Shown in pieces: positions 32,833 to 35,630 of a DNA stretch of 35,630 nucleotides; position 1 is the stretch's first letter; every line of letters begins with the position of its first letter. The translations under genes were made by a program, and so were the position numbers. The notes beneath the pieces are model-generated. The model saw nothing but the letters and a program-made list of their open reading frames with translations, searched no databases and was not told where the DNA came from. Where the stretch lies: NCBI GenBank assembly GCA_964497925.1, contig CAZCFE010000013.1, forward strand, positions 1 through 35,630. Direction: 5' to 3'. Source of the DNA: CAIYWZ01 sp964497925. Lineage in GTDB: Bacteria; Pseudomonadota; Alphaproteobacteria; CAIYWZ01.

Positions 32833-32846
32833 AGGTTTTTAAGTGA

Positions 32847-33641
32847 TTATTTGGAGAAGTTTTTAAATTGTTCAAGACCCATTGCTGTAATCTTGTGGCT
32901 GAGTTCCAAAGTTTTCTCACCTGGATAAATAACATAAAGGTGATCAAGTTTCAAATCTTCAACACAAATTTTCATTGCTGGCTTGAGTTTTGGTGTTTCA
33001 AGACACTTGAATTCAAATCCAATACGCTTGCCATCCAAAATGATGAACAAGTCAAGCCATGTGCCTGCATGTGTGGACCAGAAATAGCATTCGTCATCTT
33101 TAAGGCCATAATGAGCAATGATTTCTTCCAAAACAAAACCCTTCCAGGAATTGTTGAGTTTGTCATGCGCACGCAATTCTTCTTGTGTTGTCACACCAAA
33201 AAGAGTGTTAAGTGTGCCAGAATCCTTGATATAGATCTTTGGTGTTTTGACTTGACGCTTTGTTAAATCTTGATACCAAGGTTGAAGAGCGCGGATAAAA
33301 TTAGTGCTTTGAAGAACGGCTAAATAGTTATTTACAGCGTATGTTGAAAGATTTGCTGCTTTTGCAACTTGTGTGGAGTTGAGAACTTCTGCGTGAAAAG
33401 GAGCGAAATCTTGCAAAAAACGCTTCAAAGCTGCTTGTGAATCAGCAAGGCCGTCCACAGTTAAGCTTTTAAGATATGCACCAAGGTTTGCTTCACGAAT
33501 GCTTGCAGATTCGCTGTCTTGGGTTGCAGCATAAGCGCCTTTTGTATTTCCGCGCAACCAACGCTTCTCAAGATCACGTGAATCATAAGAGAATGAAAAA
33601 ATGTTTGACGGCTTTATTTTAATTTTTTTATTATGCTTCAT
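32847..33641 (-). CDS. DUF4143 protein lacking its N-terminal ATPase domain (264 aa)
   Basis: Complete members have an AAA-type ATPase with Walker motifs (about 170 residues) followed by DUF4143, a nuclease-like domain. Here only the second half remains. It starts near KRWLRGNTKGAYAAT (usually W.rGGFP.s), then a winged-helix-like part (STQVAKAANLSTYAVNNYLAVL) and RALQPWYQDLTKRQVKTPKIYIKDSGTL. The nuclease-like end has GFVLEEII, ECYFWSTHAGTWLDL and IGFEFKCLETPK (Glu-x-Lys). The ribosome site is weak (AAAGATA). The first 20 residues are basic and do not belong to the family. It is probably a truncated gene whose remaining frame is still intact. The 3' end abuts repeat copy 2. Confidence 0.75.
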   Translation of the reverse strand: MKHNKKIKIKPSNIFSFSYDSRDLEKRWLRGNTKGAYAATQDSESASIREANLGAYLKSLTVDGLADSQAALKRFLQDFAPFHAEVLNSTQVAKAANLSTYAVNNYLAVLQSTNFIRALQPWYQDLTKRQVKTPKIYIKDSGTLNTLFGVTTQEELRAHDKLNNSWKGFVLEEIIAHYGLKDDECYFWSTHAGTWLDLFIILDGKRIGFEFKCLETPKLKPAMKICVEDLKLDHLYVIYPGEKTLELSHKITAMGLEQFKNFSK

Positions 33642-33866
33642 TTTATTTATCTTTCATTTGAGTTGTTAATAACTACGTTAATTCCATAACATAAAAACTA
33701 AATTACAAGGAGTTTGAATAAAAATCAAGAGGGTATTTTCACTTTTTTAACTTTTTTTTAATCTTTGTAAATATACAATGCTAAAAGTGGCGGAAATCCG
33801 GTTAAAATAATTAATTTTTATGAGTTTTTATTTTGAATTTCTTGTAAATTTTTCAAACACTTGAGG
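33642..33866. other. Non-coding AT-rich spacer between the DUF4143 and prohead protease genes
   Basis: 225 bases rich in A and T runs. I see no convincing gene, hairpin terminator or RNA gene here. Confidence 0.5.
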
Positions 33867-34295
33867 CTAACCAACACCAATTCTTGCATCTTCACACGCA
33901 GGAAAGGTCACAAGAGAAACTTCAAAAAGTTCAACGGATGTGACAAATGTTGCGCCTTTTGACCGCCTTGAATGGCCCAATTTATAGCCCACAGAAAGCC
34001 CCGAAACAAGACCATTTTTTAAAAGCGAAATACATTCATCAGAGCATGCCGTTCCTGGAACAATTTCACCTTCGATATAAAGCCCATGTGCATCTTCCCT
34101 TAAAACCTTGATCGATCCGATGGGGTGTTTTGGATCATGATGCCAAAGAAGGGGAATCCCTTTTTTCAAAGATTGTCTCATTTGGTTTTGCAGCGTTTTT
34201 GAGTAAGCACCAGGAACCATCACGTCTCCATGATGGTCAATTACGTTAAACACACTGGCATACCCTTTGATTGGATAAGTTATTGTCATGATCAT
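33867..34295 (-). CDS. HK97-family prohead protease (142 aa)
   Basis: This serine protease cuts scaffold and capsid precursor in HK97-type phages and GTAs. The family opening is GYASVFNVIDHHGDVMVPGA (residues 11-30). The probable catalytic residues are His52/His53 in LLWHHDPKHPIG, Ser101 in GLSVGY and Glu122 or Glu125 in ELFEVSLVTFPA, so the active site looks complete. The length is at the short end of the family. The start overlaps the capsid gene's stop (ATGA). An in-frame ATG two codons later, behind GGGGGA, is equally likely. In canonical clusters the protease precedes the capsid gene, whereas here it follows it. No portal, tail or head-completion gene is adjacent in the window. Confidence 0.9.
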   Translation of the reverse strand: MIMTITYPIKGYASVFNVIDHHGDVMVPGAYSKTLQNQMRQSLKKGIPLLWHHDPKHPIGSIKVLREDAHGLYIEGEIVPGTACSDECISLLKNGLVSGLSVGYKLGHSRRSKGATFVTSVELFEVSLVTFPACEDARIGVG

Positions 34296-35341
34296 TCCCC
34301 CAAAATCAAAATCTTAATTGCGTCAAAATCAACAACGCCGCCCCCAACACGCTTGGTTGTGTAAAATTCGATAAAAGGTTTGGCAGAGTAGGGGTCACGC
34401 AAAGTTTCAACGTTAGAGCGGTCAACAATGGTGTATCCTTGAGCGAAATCCCCAAAGGCAATCGAGGCAGTTGCACTGGAAAGGTCGGGTGCTGGCATAT
34501 CATCGTTCATAATAATAGGGCGCCCAAAAAGAAGGTCTTTTGCCCCAAGCGAGGTGGCCGGACTCCAAATATAATTCCCCGCCATTTTAAGAGATTTGAT
34601 CAAAGGAAGAGCGGACCTTGGCATCATCCAACATGCATTTTCCATATATTTTTCATGCAAAGAATAAAACACATTGATCAACATTTGCGCGCCGTCTTGG
34701 CCTAAGGTTCCACTTGTTCCTGTTTTAAAGGTCTCAAGGGCAAGGGGCGTTTTTGAGCCTGGCGCTTTTTTATCCTCGTTTAAAAATCCTTTTGGTTTTT
34801 TATCGCCATCACCAAGAGTAAAGGCATGGTTTTCAGCCCGAGACATGGTATGGGAGACTTTTTCTAAAAGCCAAGCATCAATATCAATGGCCGCATCATC
34901 AAGCAAACGCTGAGTTGCCCTTGGTTTTGCATACATTTCGTGTGCTTGTATGTTTATTTTGGTAAAGTTTGGCGTCTTTGTTTGGGCACGCTCGTCTTGT
35001 TCTCCCACCCATCCAACATCACTGTTATTATCGGCCACCAAAAGCTCAAGGGAAGGACCTTCAATTTCCATATGCGCGCAAACGCCCCGCATGGCCGACA
35101 TAGACGTTATATTGCTTGATAAGATTTGCCGCGCATTTTGGGGCAATAAAACACCCCCGCTTTCCCCTTCACACGAAAGCGATTTGCGATCAAACCCGCC
35201 AAATTCCCCAGTGCGCAGATAGTCTTTAAAGAAATCTCCTTCGGCCAATAAAGAGTAATTAATTTTTTGACTAGACTTTTCCAAGAACTGCATATCTTTG
35301 GTTAAAACTGTGTTATTTGTTGTATTTATTGCTGTATTCAT
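34292..35341 (-). CDS. HK97-family major capsid protein, short N-terminus (349 aa)
   Basis: The HK97 fold shell protein is recognised from FFKDYLRTGEFGGFDRKSLS and GESGGVLLPQNARQIL (about 38-75), then ISMSAMRG-like and SLELLVADNNSDVGWVGE strands. Next come KINIQAHEMYAKPRATQRLL with DDAAIDIDAWL, AFTLGDGDKKPKGFLN, and the C-terminal FGDFAQGYTIVDR with FIEFYTTKRVGGGVVDFDA. Relatives usually carry about 100 N-terminal residues (delta domain) that act as scaffold and are removed by the protease. Only about 35 residues precede the mature shell part here. The ATG follows AGGAAAG and a good promoter. The fold is otherwise full length, so it may still assemble. Confidence 0.93.
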   Translation of the reverse strand: MNTAINTTNNTVLTKDMQFLEKSSQKINYSLLAEGDFFKDYLRTGEFGGFDRKSLSCEGESGGVLLPQNARQILSSNITSMSAMRGVCAHMEIEGPSLELLVADNNSDVGWVGEQDERAQTKTPNFTKINIQAHEMYAKPRATQRLLDDAAIDIDAWLLEKVSHTMSRAENHAFTLGDGDKKPKGFLNEDKKAPGSKTPLALETFKTGTSGTLGQDGAQMLINVFYSLHEKYMENACWMMPRSALPLIKSLKMAGNYIWSPATSLGAKDLLFGRPIIMNDDMPAPDLSSATASIAFGDFAQGYTIVDRSNVETLRDPYSAKPFIEFYTTKRVGGGVVDFDAIKILILGE

Positions 35342-35378
35342 AATGTTTTCTTTCCTATTTAATGTTTATAATAAAGAT

Positions 35379-35407
35379 ATCATAACAAGGAAATAATATT
35401 TTGTCAA
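35379..35407 (-). promoter_or_regulatory. Promoter of the capsid-protease unit
   Basis: On the minus strand TTGACA (35407-35402), 17 bases, TATGAT (35384-35379). A second TTGACAAAA stands 22 bases upstream (35429-35424). The sequence matches the terminase-unit promoter at 16815-16843 over TTGACAAAAT and GTTAT. Confidence 0.7.
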
Positions 35408-35457
35408 CAATATATTTTATTTTTGTCAAATATCTTTTTGAGAGGGCTTGGCGGTGG

Positions 35458-35497
35458 CAAGGGGAGTGTTAAGTCCTTGGTGGGATCTACCTTTGGG
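35458..35497. repeat. Intergenic repeat unit 1
   Basis: TGGTGGGATCTACCTTTGGG at 35478-35497 recurs at 35611-35630 with one mismatch. CAAGG (35458-35462) and CCTTG (35475-35479) form a short hairpin in front of it. Confidence 0.7.
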
Positions 35498-35552
35498 AAT
35501 GAAATGGGAGCAGGGGTGGATGCGTGTTCGAAAGAGGGATCTTTCACGTGCG

Positions 35553-35597
35553 TTCAAGATGACAAGAGAGGGAGCGGACCCATTTTGTCATCCTGAA
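35553..35597. repeat. Inverted repeat in the intergenic repeat cluster
   Basis: Arms of 13 bp, 35553-35565 (TTCAAGATGACAA) and 35585-35597 (TTGTCATCCTGAA), pair with one mismatch around a 19-base loop. Confidence 0.75.
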
Positions 35598-35630
35598 GGG
35601 CTGTAAGCCCTGGTGGGATCTGCCTTTGGG
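35597..35630. repeat. Intergenic repeat unit 2 (cut by the window end)
   Basis: Hairpin AGGGCT (35597-35602) and AGCCCT (35606-35611) lead into the second copy of the 20-bp repeat (35611-35630). It probably continues beyond the window. Confidence 0.65.

Larger units (their letters stand above)
31054..32843. repeat. Direct repeat copy 2 (1,790 bp, apparently identical to 28908-30697)
   Basis: Same content as copy 1, separated from it by 356 unique bases. Its right end lies three bases from the stop codon of the DUF4143 gene (32847). That gene's terminator is therefore part of the repeat and marks this copy as the probable source. Confidence 0.95.

Noticed and set aside
28908..32843. Insertion sequence or transposon as the cause of the duplication
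   Set aside because: No transposase gene, no convincing terminal inverted repeats and no target-site duplication at the ends. The content is an ordinary gene with its control region.

Overview
The window is AT-rich. It reads as chromosome of an alphaproteobacterial, probably intracellular or host-associated bacterium. Holosporales/Rickettsiales-like is my best guess, from gene families and style rather than any marker gene. The evidence is a MdtB/C-like RND pump, an XerD-type recombinase, scattered HK97/GTA-like phage genes, AAA-ATPase/PD-(D/E)XK and DUF4143 proteins, an ankyrin protein, and very many unrecognised proteins with signal peptides. No rRNA gene or other taxonomic anchor is present.

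Layout. (1) 43-7830: exported proteins. These are an unknown 409-aa protein, a secreted ankyrin protein, a frameshifted small secreted gene, an autotransporter-like lipoprotein/beta-barrel protein, a secreted protein made of two tandem repeats, and a secreted 482-aa protein directly coupled to a penicillin-binding-protein-activator-like lipoprotein. (2) 7893-7984: tRNA-Ser(GCT) on the minus strand. (3) 8140-15974: two paralogous secreted TPR-like proteins (656 and 646 aa) flank an unknown Cys-containing secreted protein and a cheA-cheW pair. (4) 16055-17754: a phage-derived unit (72-aa helical protein plus a nuclease-only large terminase fragment) diverges from an XRE/S24-like regulator. (5) 17784-21860: XerD-like recombinase, an unknown protein, an intact AAA-ATPase/PD-(D/E)XK protein, and an unknown 147-aa protein behind a perfect consensus promoter. 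(6) 21932-23208: three small exported, partly coiled-coil proteins, one with a perfect 21-bp triplication. (7) 23313-27496: RND adaptor plus permease. (8) 27584-32843: helical-repeat exported proteins, including an apparently identical 1,790-bp duplication (promoter, 531-aa gene and an upstream gene's terminator) around a gene fragment. (9) 32847-33641: a DUF4143 protein that has lost its ATPase half. (10) 33867-35341: HK97 major capsid protein followed by prohead protease, in reverse of the usual order. (11) 35458-35630: a cluster of short repeats and inverted repeats.

The most interesting structures are three. The two phage-derived units lie about 17 kb apart but have closely matching promoters, which suggests a split and trimmed capsid/packaging module under common control, possibly governed by the XRE regulator. 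The second is the exact duplication of a secreted-protein gene with its own regulatory dyad. The third is the set of paralogous secreted solenoid proteins. About half of the genes encode exported proteins with no recognisable family, which fits a region devoted to envelope or host interaction. That role is inference.
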